Below, in pieces: positions 1 through 5,788 of a DNA stretch of 7,420 nucleotides; positions within the stretch are counted from its first letter, which is position 1; every line of letters starts with the position of its first letter. The stretch spans positions 1 through 7,420 of the forward strand of contig MERZ01000123.1 of NCBI GenBank assembly GCA_001770785.1, read 5' to 3'. Below the pieces are notes generated by a model that did no database searches, was not told where the DNA came from, and saw only the letters and a list, made by a program, of their open reading frames with translations. Position numbers and translations under genes: made by a program. The stretch comes from Burkholderiales bacterium RIFCSPHIGHO2_12_FULL_61_11. GTDB lineage: Bacteria; Pseudomonadota; Gammaproteobacteria; Burkholderiales; Burkholderiaceae_C.

Positions 1-1
1 G

Positions 2-211
2 CGGGTCAATGCCGTGCATCCTGGCGTCGTCGGAGACACGCCTGCCTGGAATGGCAAGCCGCCTGAGGTCCTTGAGCGGATCAGAGTGCGCACGCCGATC
101 GGACGCTTGGTGACGACGGATGACGTCGTTGGCTCGGTACTTTTTCTATTGGACAACCAGTCCGTCAACGGCGTCAATTTGAACGTGGATGGCGGCTGGC
201 TGCTGCTTTAG
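2..211 (+). CDS. Short-chain dehydrogenase/reductase (SDR), C-terminal part only
   Basis: The reading frame enters from the left edge and ends with TAG at 209-211; about 69 codons are visible. It begins RVNAVHPGVV, the classical SDR segment after the catalytic YxxxK, where the PG motif lines the NAD(P) nicotinamide pocket. It continues through TPIGRLVTTDDVVGSVLFLL to the usual end VNGVNLNVDGGW, where classical SDRs form the last strand and the tetramer interface. The catalytic Ser-Tyr-Lys and the N-terminal Rossmann glycines lie outside the window. A GTG at position 14 could be mistaken for a start, but it is an internal Val codon of the NAVHPG motif. Family assignment is firm. The substrate cannot be told; a cytoplasmic alcohol/ketone oxidoreductase of a catabolic pathway is likely. 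It converges on the hydroxylase remnant and LysR gene on the other strand. Confidence 0.88.
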   Translation, partial: RVNAVHPGVVGDTPAWNGKPPEVLERIRVRTPIGRLVTTDDVVGSVLFLLDNQSVNGVNLNVDGGWLLL

Positions 212-289
212 CTGGCTTTGTCATACCAGGCCGCCTTGAAGGAAATTGCAGCCCTGCAGGACATGCCGATTGAAATTTTGTCGATGCTG
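212..289. other. Non-coding or degenerate gap between SDR and hydroxylase remnant
   Basis: This short stretch separates the SDR stop from the end of the hydroxylase remnant. No terminator hairpin with a T tract is visible, although two converging genes meet here. On the - strand, a frame different from that of the remnant stays open down to TAA at 210-208 and reads SLLTPKTWQLPVEVD, then SIDKISIGMSCRAAISFKAA. I do not recognise this as any family. It may be the decayed tail of another gene joined to the hydroxylase start, or chance. Confidence 0.4.
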
Positions 290-427
290 TCAACCTCGAC
301 TGGAAGCTGCCAGGTTTTGGGTGTCAACAACGAGGCACTGAATTCCGCTCCGCCCCAGTGCGTTGGCCAGCATCAGGCCGCAAGGGCCGCCGGCGATCAG
401 CACATCAGTGGTCAGGGCGTTCGGCAT
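290..427 (-). pseudogene. Remnant of FAD-dependent aromatic hydroxylase (N-terminus only)
   Basis: Reading the - strand from ATG at 427-425 gives 45 codons before TGA at 292-290. Residues 7-35 (TTDVLIAGGPCGLMLANALG, then RSGIQCLVVD) match the first beta-alpha-beta FAD-binding unit of class A flavoprotein aromatic hydroxylases (FAD_binding_3; phenol, resorcinol or 3-hydroxyphenylpropionate hydroxylase type). Those enzymes are normally 380-600 residues, so over 90 percent is missing. The usual GxGPxG fingerprint also appears one glycine short (IAGGPCG where IxGGGPxG is expected), so even this piece would bind FAD poorly. After VVD the similarity stops and the frame closes. The ATG lies 6 bases after the LysR stop, with GCAGGG just before it, suggesting a former LysR-hydroxylase transcription unit. 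Family resemblance is clear; exact substrate class is inference. A translated 45-residue peptide cannot be excluded. Confidence 0.7.
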
Positions 428-433
428 CCCTGC

Positions 434-1360
434 TCAGACCCCGAAGCGCCCCGTCCACTTTTGCTCGTAATTCATCTTGGCAAAGTGTTCGGCCATGAAG
501 TCGATGAAAGTCCGAACCTTGGCCGACAGGTGCTTGCGGTTGGGGTAGGCCAGGTTGATGCTCAGGTGCGGCAGGTCCCAGGCATCAAGCACGGGCACCA
601 GGCGGCCGGCCACGATGTCGTCATAGAGGATGTAGGTGGGCTGCACCAGAATGCCCAGCCCGTCGAGTGCGGCTGCGCGCAGGATTTGCCCGTCATTCGA
701 TTCCAGTAGTCCCTTCACCGCCATGGTGGTGGTCTGGCCGTCCCGGGTGAAGCGAAGTTCATTCGGGGTGTTGGCGTGGGTGTAGATCAGCAGCTTGTGC
801 TGCAGCAATTCTTCCAGCGTCTTGGGGAAACCCGCACGCGCGAAGTAGCGTGGCGAGGCGGCCAGGATGCGCCGTGTCTCGGCCAGGCGGCGAATGGTGA
901 TGTTCGAGTCCGGCTCATACTCGCGCGTGCGGATGGCCACATCGATGTTGTTGTCGATGATGTCCATGTAGCGGTTGACGGCTTCCACATGCACGGTCAC
1001 GTTCGGATAGCGCTGGGAATATTCGCGCAGCAGCGGGGCCACATGGTGCATGGCAAACGACAGGGAGGCTGTGATGCGCAGCACACCGGTCGGATTCAGG
1101 GCGGTGGCGTTGACGGCGGACTCGGCATCCTTCAGGTCTGCCAGCACCACTTTGGCCCGGCTGAAAAACTCCTGACCGGTATCCGTCAGGTACAGCCGCC
1201 GGGTGTTGCGCTCCACCAGGCGCGCGCCCAGCCGGGCTTCCAGCGCCGAGAGGTGGCGGCTGGCGGCGGCATTGGACAGGTCCAGCGCCTCGGCGGCGCG
1301 GCTCAGGCTGCCAGATTCCGCAACTTGCACAAACAATTCGATTTCAGTCCAACGATCCAA
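434..1360 (-). CDS. LysR-type transcriptional regulator, CrgA/DmlR-like subgroup
   Basis: A complete 308-residue LysR-family regulator, the normal length. Residues 1-62 form the winged helix-turn-helix, with recognition region SLSRAAEALDLSNAAASRHL (18-37) followed by LEARLGARLVERNTRRLYLT. Residues about 90-295 form the two-lobed effector-binding domain, including GVLRITASLSFAMHHVAPLL and IDVAIR. The C-terminal motif YPNRKHLSAKVRTFIDFM is typical of the CrgA/DmlR-like subgroup. The start chosen is TTG at 1360-1358, because an AGGAGA site lies five bases upstream and no in-frame ATG is nearby. The gene is divergent from the dioxygenase-transporter operon, the classical arrangement for a LysR protein that activates its neighbour in response to a pathway aromatic or intermediate (inference). 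It normally acts as a cytoplasmic tetramer. The inducer is not readable from the sequence. Confidence 0.93.
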   Translation of the reverse strand: MDRWTEIELFVQVAESGSLSRAAEALDLSNAAASRHLSALEARLGARLVERNTRRLYLTDTGQEFFSRAKVVLADLKDAESAVNATALNPTGVLRITASLSFAMHHVAPLLREYSQRYPNVTVHVEAVNRYMDIIDNNIDVAIRTREYEPDSNITIRRLAETRRILAASPRYFARAGFPKTLEELLQHKLLIYTHANTPNELRFTRDGQTTTMAVKGLLESNDGQILRAAALDGLGILVQPTYILYDDIVAGRLVPVLDAWDLPHLSINLAYPNRKHLSAKVRTFIDFMAEHFAKMNYEQKWTGRFGV

Positions 1361-1477
1361 CCCGGTCTCCTGTTTCTTCCACTGCGTGAAAAAGTCATTT
1401 ACAACAGCGCACTATCGCAAATTGTCGCGGACTTTTAAAGTCTGCGTACACAGAACTAACCCGCAGGAGACAGAGGA
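1361..1477. promoter_or_regulatory. Divergent promoter/operator region with inverted repeat
   Basis: This is the only gap between the LysR gene and the catabolic operon, so both promoters and the LysR sites should lie here. A perfect 6-bp inverted repeat, GACTTT-T-AAAGTC, sits at 1430-1442. Another AAAGTC half (within GAAAAAGTC) lies at 1388-1396, about 46 bases upstream, or four to five helical turns. TCGC occurs at 1414-1417 and again at 1425-1428, an 11-base period. TTTACA at 1398-1403 is a fair -35 candidate, but no convincing -10 follows at 16-18 bases, as often seen for activator-dependent promoters. The dioxygenase ribosome-binding site AGGAGA is at 1465-1470. Which element LysR binds is not established by the sequence. 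Confidence 0.55.
1366..1371 (-). promoter_or_regulatory. Ribosome-binding site supporting the LysR TTG start
   Basis: AGGAGA on the - strand, with a 5-base spacer (CCGGG) before TTG at 1360. It is the only strong Shine-Dalgarno match near the N-terminus and decides for the TTG start. The same core (AGGAGA) precedes the dioxygenase, the binding protein and the flavin oxidoreductase. Confidence 0.65.
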
Positions 1478-2308
1478 ATGCGCAATCTCAATCAGGACAC
1501 CATTACCCAGGCCGTGCTCGCACGGTTTGCGGGTACGCCTGATCCGCGTCTGAAGGAAATCATGACCTGCCTGGTGCAGCATCTGCATGCTTTTGCGCGC
1601 GAGGTCAAACTGACCGAGGCAGAATGGCTTCAGGGCATCCAGTTCCTGACGGCCACCGGCCACAAGTGCGACACCCAGCGCCAGGAATTCATTCTGCTCA
1701 GCGACACGCTGGGGCTGTCCATGCTGACCGTGGCCATGAACAACGAGAAGCCCGCCGGCTGCACCGAAGCCACGGTATTCGGCCCCTTCTTCCTGGAAGA
1801 TGCGCCGCACTATGAGCAAGGCGCCGACGTGGCCAACGGCGCCCGGGGTGAGCCGTGTGTGGTGCGCGGCACGGTCAAGGGGCTTGACGGCAAGCCGGTG
1901 GCCGATGCGGTGATCAATGTCTGGCAGGCGGATGCGGATGGCAACTATGACGTCCAGTACGCGGAGCTCGCCCACCCGCAGGCCAGGGGCATCCTGAGGT
2001 CAGGCCCAGACGGCGGCTTTCACTTCAAGACGATTCGGGCCGAGGCTTACCCGATCCCGAGTGACGGCCCGGTGGGTGACATGCTCAAAGCCACGGCCAA
2101 CCATCCCTGGCGGCCCGCCCACCTGCATTTCATGATCGAGGCACCCGGCTATGAGCGCCTGATCACCCAGGTGTTCCGCGATGGCGATCCCTACCTGGAC
2201 TCCGACGCCGTGTTCGGCGTGCGCCAGTCGCTGGTGGCCGACTGGGTCGAGCTGCCCGATGGCAGCTATTCGCTGGATTACGATTTCGTTCTCAACCCTG
2301 TCAGGTGA
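1478..2308 (+). CDS. Intradiol ring-cleavage dioxygenase, hydroxyquinol 1,2-dioxygenase type
   Basis: A 276-residue non-haem Fe(III) enzyme of the catechol/hydroxyquinol 1,2-dioxygenase family. It would split the ring between two adjacent hydroxyls using O2; hydroxyquinol (benzene-1,2,4-triol) gives maleylacetate. The N-terminal helical dimerisation domain (about 1-95) contains QEFILLSDTLGLSMLTVAMN, and the catalytic beta-sandwich opens with TEATVFGPFF (96-105). The four expected iron ligands are all present: Tyr157 (GNYDVQ), Tyr191 (EAYPIPSDGP), His215 and His217 (PAHLHF), with spacing matching the family. The LLSDTLGLSML segment and the YDVQ motif favour the hydroxyquinol subgroup over catechol or chlorocatechol enzymes, but substrate choice is inference. 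ATG 1478 has AGGAGA seven bases upstream. It is the first gene of the operon, divergent from LysR, and its stop codon forms part of the ribosome-binding site of the following ATPase gene. Maleylacetate reductase, the usual partner, is not in the window. Confidence 0.9.
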   Translation: MRNLNQDTITQAVLARFAGTPDPRLKEIMTCLVQHLHAFAREVKLTEAEWLQGIQFLTATGHKCDTQRQEFILLSDTLGLSMLTVAMNNEKPAGCTEATVFGPFFLEDAPHYEQGADVANGARGEPCVVRGTVKGLDGKPVADAVINVWQADADGNYDVQYAELAHPQARGILRSGPDGGFHFKTIRAEAYPIPSDGPVGDMLKATANHPWRPAHLHFMIEAPGYERLITQVFRDGDPYLDSDAVFGVRQSLVADWVELPDGSYSLDYDFVLNPVR

Positions 2309-2315
2309 TCCGTTG
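2303..2315 (+). promoter_or_regulatory. Ribosome-binding site and TTG start of the ATPase gene
   Basis: AGGTGATC at 2303-2310 matches eight consecutive bases of the extended anti-Shine-Dalgarno complement and includes the TGA stop of the dioxygenase (2306-2308). TTG at 2313-2315 lies seven bases after the AGG core and is the only in-frame start candidate giving a protein of normal length that begins just before the conserved LLELRGITKHFPG. This implies translational coupling of the ring-cleavage enzyme to the importer. Confidence 0.65.
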
Positions 2316-3812
2316 ACAAACGAAGCCACGCCTCTGCTTGAGTTACGGGGCATCACGAAACACTTTCCCGGCGTGCTGGCGCTGGACGGGGTGTCGCTGG
2401 CGCTGCGTGGTGGCGAAGTGCATATGCTGATAGGTGAAAACGGTGCGGGCAAGTCCACCCTCATGAAGGTGCTGTGCGGTGCTTACACCGCTGACGCGGG
2501 CCAGATTCTGGCCGATGGCAAGCCGGTGCAGGTGCGGACGGCCGCCGATGCCCGAGTGCTCGGCGTGGCGGTGATTTTCCAGGAATATTCGCTGGTGCCG
2601 CACCTGAGCATTGCGCAAAACATCTATCTGGGCCGTGAGCCTCTCAACAAGCTGGGCCTGATCGACCATGCACGCATGCGCCGTGATGCGCGTGCCATGC
2701 TGGATCGCCTGGGTCTCGATCTGGACACCCGCCGTGAGATGCAGGGCCTGGGTGTGGCGCAGCAGCAGATGGTGGAAATCGCCAAGGCGCTTTCCCAAAA
2801 TGCCCGTGTGCTGGTCCTTGATGAGCCGACGGCCGCCTTGTCCGAACGCGAAACACACAAGCTGTTTGAGGTGATCGCCGGGCTGAAAAAGCAGGGTGTG
2901 GCCATGGCTTATATTTCACACCGCATGGAAGAGGTGTTCCGCCTGGGTGACCGGGTGACGGTGCTCAGGGACGGCAAACATGTCGCCACGCTGCGCGCCG
3001 GGGACGCCACTCCCGATGAGCTGGTGACGATGATGGTCGGCCGCAAGGTTGACATGAGCTACCATCGTGGCGACCGTCCAGCCCCCGGCGCCTGTCTGCT
3101 GGACGTGCAGGATATTTCGGCGGCTAACAGCATCCGCCACGTCTCGCTCAAGGTTCATGCGGGCGAGATCGTTGGCTTGAGTGGACTGGTGGGATCCGGG
3201 CGCACCGAGGTGGCACGCGCCATTTTTGGCGCTGACGCGCTGACCAGCGGCCGCATCCGTTTTGACGGGCAGGAACTTCGCGGCTCGCCCACCCATGCAC
3301 GCGATCTGGGTATGGGCCTGATTCCCGAAAGCCGCAAGCAGCAGGGCCTGGCGCTGTTGCGCACCGTGTGTGACAACCTGCTGCTGGCCGGCTTGGGTCG
3401 ACTGTTCCCATCCCGCATCTATCAGCCCGGGAAAGCCCATGAGGAGGGGCGTCGACGGATCCAGCAGCTGCGCATTGTGACGCCGGGTACCCGAACCGCG
3501 ACGCAATCGCTCTCTGGGGGAAATCAGCAAAAGGTGGTGATCGGCAAGTGGCTGGTGGCCGGGACGCGATTGTTTATTTTTGACGAACCGACACGTGGTA
3601 TTGATGTCGGTTCCAAGGAAGAAATTTTTCACTTGATTGATGACCTGGTGCATCAGGGGGCCGCGGTGCTGATGATCAGTTCGGAGCTCGGTGAGGTGGT
3701 ACGCGTCTGTGACCGCGCCTATGTGATGAAAGACCGGTGCGTAGCGGGTGAACTGCTGCATGATCAACTGTCGGAGGCCAACCTGCTCAGGCTGGCGATG
3801 CACCATGGATGA
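2313..3812 (+). CDS. CUT2-family ABC importer ATPase, RbsA/LsrA-like (two fused ATPase domains)
   Basis: From TTG 2313 the protein is 499 residues, the usual size for RbsA-type tandem ATPases that power import through a pair of membrane permeases. Domain 1: Walker A GENGAGKST (41-49), Q-loop Q90 (VIFQE), signature region LGVAQQQ (146-152), Walker B LVLDEPTAAL (167-176) and switch His203 (ISHRMEE). Domain 2: Walker A-like GLVGSGRTE (291-299) with Arg297 in place of the catalytic Lys, signature LSGGNQQK (400-407), Walker B FIFDEPTRGID (421-431), and ISSELGE where a switch His would stand. The degenerate second site is normal for this family and suggests ATP is hydrolysed mainly at one site. The frame stays open upstream to 2181, inside the dioxygenase gene, but that stretch reads as a shadow. 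The gene starts 4 bases after the dioxygenase stop and overlaps the next gene by 8. Substrate is not determined by the ATPase. Confidence 0.94.
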   Translation: MTNEATPLLELRGITKHFPGVLALDGVSLALRGGEVHMLIGENGAGKSTLMKVLCGAYTADAGQILADGKPVQVRTAADARVLGVAVIFQEYSLVPHLSIAQNIYLGREPLNKLGLIDHARMRRDARAMLDRLGLDLDTRREMQGLGVAQQQMVEIAKALSQNARVLVLDEPTAALSERETHKLFEVIAGLKKQGVAMAYISHRMEEVFRLGDRVTVLRDGKHVATLRAGDATPDELVTMMVGRKVDMSYHRGDRPAPGACLLDVQDISAANSIRHVSLKVHAGEIVGLSGLVGSGRTEVARAIFGADALTSGRIRFDGQELRGSPTHARDLGMGLIPESRKQQGLALLRTVCDNLLLAGLGRLFPSRIYQPGKAHEEGRRRIQQLRIVTPGTRTATQSLSGGNQQKVVIGKWLVAGTRLFIFDEPTRGIDVGSKEEIFHLIDDLVHQGAAVLMISSELGEVVRVCDRAYVMKDRCVAGELLHDQLSEANLLRLAMHHG

Positions 3813-4779
3813 CGCTCTCCAATTGGTGGCCTCAAGCAGGCGGTGGCGATGGTCACTGCGACTCCTTCACTCCATTTCCGGCGCAGCATGGCTGCTGGCG
3901 CTGTTGTGCCTTGTGTTCAGCCTGGTGACGCCCGACTTCCTGAGCGGCGCCAATCTGCGCAATGTCCTGCTGCAGGGAACCATCCTGCTGCTGCTGGCGC
4001 TGCCCATGACGCTGATCATCCTGACCGAAGGCCTCGATCTGTCGATGGGCGCCTTGCTGTCGCTGTGCACGGTGGTGCTGGCGGTGGTGCAGATAGCCAC
4101 GGGCTCGATCCTGCTGGGTTTCAGCGCTGCGCTGTTGGCAGCGCTCGTCATGGGCGCGGCCAACGGCGCGCTGATTGCCGCATTCGACTTGCCGCCGTTT
4201 GTCGTCACGCTCGGCACGCTGGGCGCGGCTCAGGGTCTGGCGCTGGTGGCCGCCGAAGGGCGCACCACCATGGGCGTGGCGCAAGGCCTGCGCTGGTTCT
4301 GGGAAGGCAGCCTGCTCGGCGTGGCCGCGCCGCTGTGGATGGCCGCGCTGGTCTGGGTCGCGATTCACATGCTGCTGTACCACACGCGTTTTGGCGGCCG
4401 GGTGTTCGCGCTCGGCGGCAACCGCGAAGCGCTGCGGTTTGCCGGTATTTCGGTCAAGTGGTCGCTGTTGTGGGTCTATATGTTGGGCGGTGCCTGCGTC
4501 GGACTGGCGGCCCTTTTGATGACGGCAAGAATCAATGGCGGGCACCCAACGGCGGCCATCGGGCTGGAGTTCGATGCGATCGCCGCGGTCGCCGTCGGCG
4601 GTACGGCCTTCGAGCGCGGCAAGGGCGGTTTGAGTGGCACCGTGCTGGGCGTACTGGTGGTCGGTGTCATGCGCAACGGCTTGAACCTGCTGTCCATGCC
4701 TTCGTCAGTCCAGGTCGCGGCCGTCGGGGTGGTGGTGATCGCCGCGCTCTGGGTGGATGCCGCCAGGGGACGTTCATGA
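3805..4779 (+). CDS. CUT2-family ABC importer permease 1 (RbsC/LsrC-like)
   Basis: A 324-residue, highly hydrophobic inner-membrane protein with roughly eight to ten predicted transmembrane segments (for example 27-42, 57-74, 82-96, 101-125, 172-191, 222-240, 277-289 and 303-317). Family landmarks are TPDFLSGANLRNVLLQ (42-57), LTEGLDLSMGALLSL (73-87), DLPPFVVTLGTLG (128-140), GGNREALRFAGI (204-215, the cytoplasmic loop contacting the ATPase) and FDAIAAVAVGGTAFERGKGG (256-275), followed by MRNGLNLLSMPS. The start chosen is ATG 3805, which overlaps the ATPase stop by 8 bases (ATGGATGA) and leaves a short basic cytoplasmic N-terminus (SRRWRWSLR). No strong ribosome-binding site precedes it, so coupling to the ATPase is likely. 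An in-frame start at 3748 would lie inside the ATPase gene and is less likely. Paired with the next permease it should form a heterodimeric channel. Confidence 0.92.
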   Translation: MDDALQLVASSRRWRWSLRLLHSISGAAWLLALLCLVFSLVTPDFLSGANLRNVLLQGTILLLLALPMTLIILTEGLDLSMGALLSLCTVVLAVVQIATGSILLGFSAALLAALVMGAANGALIAAFDLPPFVVTLGTLGAAQGLALVAAEGRTTMGVAQGLRWFWEGSLLGVAAPLWMAALVWVAIHMLLYHTRFGGRVFALGGNREALRFAGISVKWSLLWVYMLGGACVGLAALLMTARINGGHPTAAIGLEFDAIAAVAVGGTAFERGKGGLSGTVLGVLVVGVMRNGLNLLSMPSSVQVAAVGVVVIAALWVDAARGRS

Positions 4780-5759
4780 ATAGCGCTGTTCAACCCGCTT
4801 TGGATGCGCCGCGCGGCACCCAGCTGTCACCCGAGCAGCGCGCCCTGGTGCTGCGCCTGGCCGTTCTGGGCCTGCTCGGGCTGGCGCTGACCCTGGCCAG
4901 CCAGGCCTTTCTCACTCCAGGCAATCTGCTCAACGTGCTGCGCCAGGCCAGCTTGATGTTCCTGCTGGCTTCCGGCCTGACGCTGGTCATTCTCTGTGGC
5001 GGCCTCGATTTGTCGATTGGCGCCAACGTCGCCCTGTCGGCCTGCCTGGCCGGCACGGTGATCCAGGGGACGGGTTCGGTGCTGCTGGGTTGCGCGGTGG
5101 GTGCCGGTTGCGGTCTTGCGATTGGCGTGCTCAACGGCCTGATGGTCACCGCGCTGCGCATTCCGCCCTTCATCGCAACCTACGGCATGTTGTGGATATT
5201 GCATGGCGTGACTTACTGGTTCATGAACGGGGAAACCATTCACGGCTTCCCGCCGGCCTTTCGCGCGCTGGGTAGCGGATACTTCGCCGGCGTGCCACTG
5301 CCGGTCTACCTGATGCTCGCGGTGTTGCTGGTCGGCACGGTGCTGATGCAATACACTACCTGGGGCCAGGAGGTTTATGCCACCGGCGCCAATACCGAGG
5401 CCGCCGAGCTGTCCGGTGTGCCGGTGTTCGCGCGCCGCCTCGCTGTCTATGCCGCGAGTGGCCTGATGGGTGGACTGGCGTCGCTGGTGTTTCTGGCGCG
5501 GCTCAATTCCGCCGAAGGCGACATGGGCGAATCACTCACGCTGCAAGCCATTGCCGCGGTGCTGATCGGCGGGACTTCGCTGTTTGGCGGCACCGGCACG
5601 CTGGTGGGCACATTGATCGGCGCACTGATCCTCACGGTGGTGCTCAACGGCATGAACCTGTTGAGCGTCAGCGCCAACTGGCAACCCCTGATCACCGGCG
5701 TGATCGTGATTCTTTCGGTGCTGTCAGATGCCATGGCGCGCAAGCGCCATGGTGGCTGA
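4776..5759 (+). CDS. CUT2-family ABC importer permease 2 (RbsC/LsrD-like)
   Basis: A 327-residue paralogue of the preceding permease. The hydrophobic core starts at about residue 25 after a polar N-terminus. Landmarks are TPGNLLNVLRQASLMFLLA (47-65), CGGLDLSIGANVALSA (74-89), RIPPFIATYGMLWILHG (128-144), the ATPase-contact loop ATGANTEAAELSGV (202-215) and LQAIAAVLIGGTSLFGGTGT (256-275), followed by LNGMNLLSVS. The start is ATG 4776, overlapping the permease 1 stop as ATGA, with AGGGGA at 4765-4770 five bases upstream. The same frame is open far upstream through permease 1, but that is a shadow of the neighbouring gene. Two different permeases with one tandem ATPase is the layout of LsrACDB and of some sugar importers. 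The last codons (AMARKRHGG) lie within a strong hairpin described separately. Confidence 0.92.
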   Translation: MNSAVQPALDAPRGTQLSPEQRALVLRLAVLGLLGLALTLASQAFLTPGNLLNVLRQASLMFLLASGLTLVILCGGLDLSIGANVALSACLAGTVIQGTGSVLLGCAVGAGCGLAIGVLNGLMVTALRIPPFIATYGMLWILHGVTYWFMNGETIHGFPPAFRALGSGYFAGVPLPVYLMLAVLLVGTVLMQYTTWGQEVYATGANTEAAELSGVPVFARRLAVYAASGLMGGLASLVFLARLNSAEGDMGESLTLQAIAAVLIGGTSLFGGTGTLVGTLIGALILTVVLNGMNLLSVSANWQPLITGVIVILSVLSDAMARKRHGG

Positions 5760-5770
5760 TTTTTTATTAT
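5729..5770 (+). terminator. Terminator-like hairpin at the permease 2 / binding-protein junction
   Basis: CCATGGCGC (5731-5739) and GCGCCATGG (5744-5752) form a perfect 9-bp GC-rich stem closed by a GCAA loop, a stable GNRA tetraloop; two G-U pairs extend it to 5729/5754. Five bases later comes a T-rich stretch (TTTTTTATTATTT, 5760-5772). The gap between stem and T run is longer than in canonical intrinsic terminators, and the next gene's ribosome-binding site follows at once. It may therefore be a partial terminator, an attenuator, or a 3' mRNA stabiliser or processing site. It overlaps the permease 2 stop codon (5757-5759). Confidence 0.5.
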
Positions 5771-5788
5771 TTCAACAGGAGACAAACC

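Noticed and set aside
340..345. GAATTC near the hydroxylase junction as a possible cloning scar
   Set aside because: A single six-base site is expected by chance in a window of this size, and no vector sequence is visible nearby.
218..709. 163-codon + strand open frame starting TTG at 218
   Set aside because: Most of it is antisense to the LysR gene and the hydroxylase remnant. It has no ribosome-binding site and no recognisable domain.
1478..2308. Calling the dioxygenase catechol or chlorocatechol 1,2-dioxygenase
   Set aside because: The LLSDTLGLSML and YDVQ segments look closer to the hydroxyquinol subgroup, and no muconate cycloisomerase gene is present. The exact substrate is left open.
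2916..3806. 296-codon - strand open frame inside the ATPase gene
   Set aside because: The + strand carries an unmistakable tandem ATPase. The antisense frame is a product of GC-rich codon use.
3843..4775. Long + strand frame upstream of and continuous with permease 2
   Set aside because: It overlaps permease 1 in another frame and is rich in Arg, Gly and Ala. The true start is the ATGA overlap at 4776 with a ribosome-binding site.
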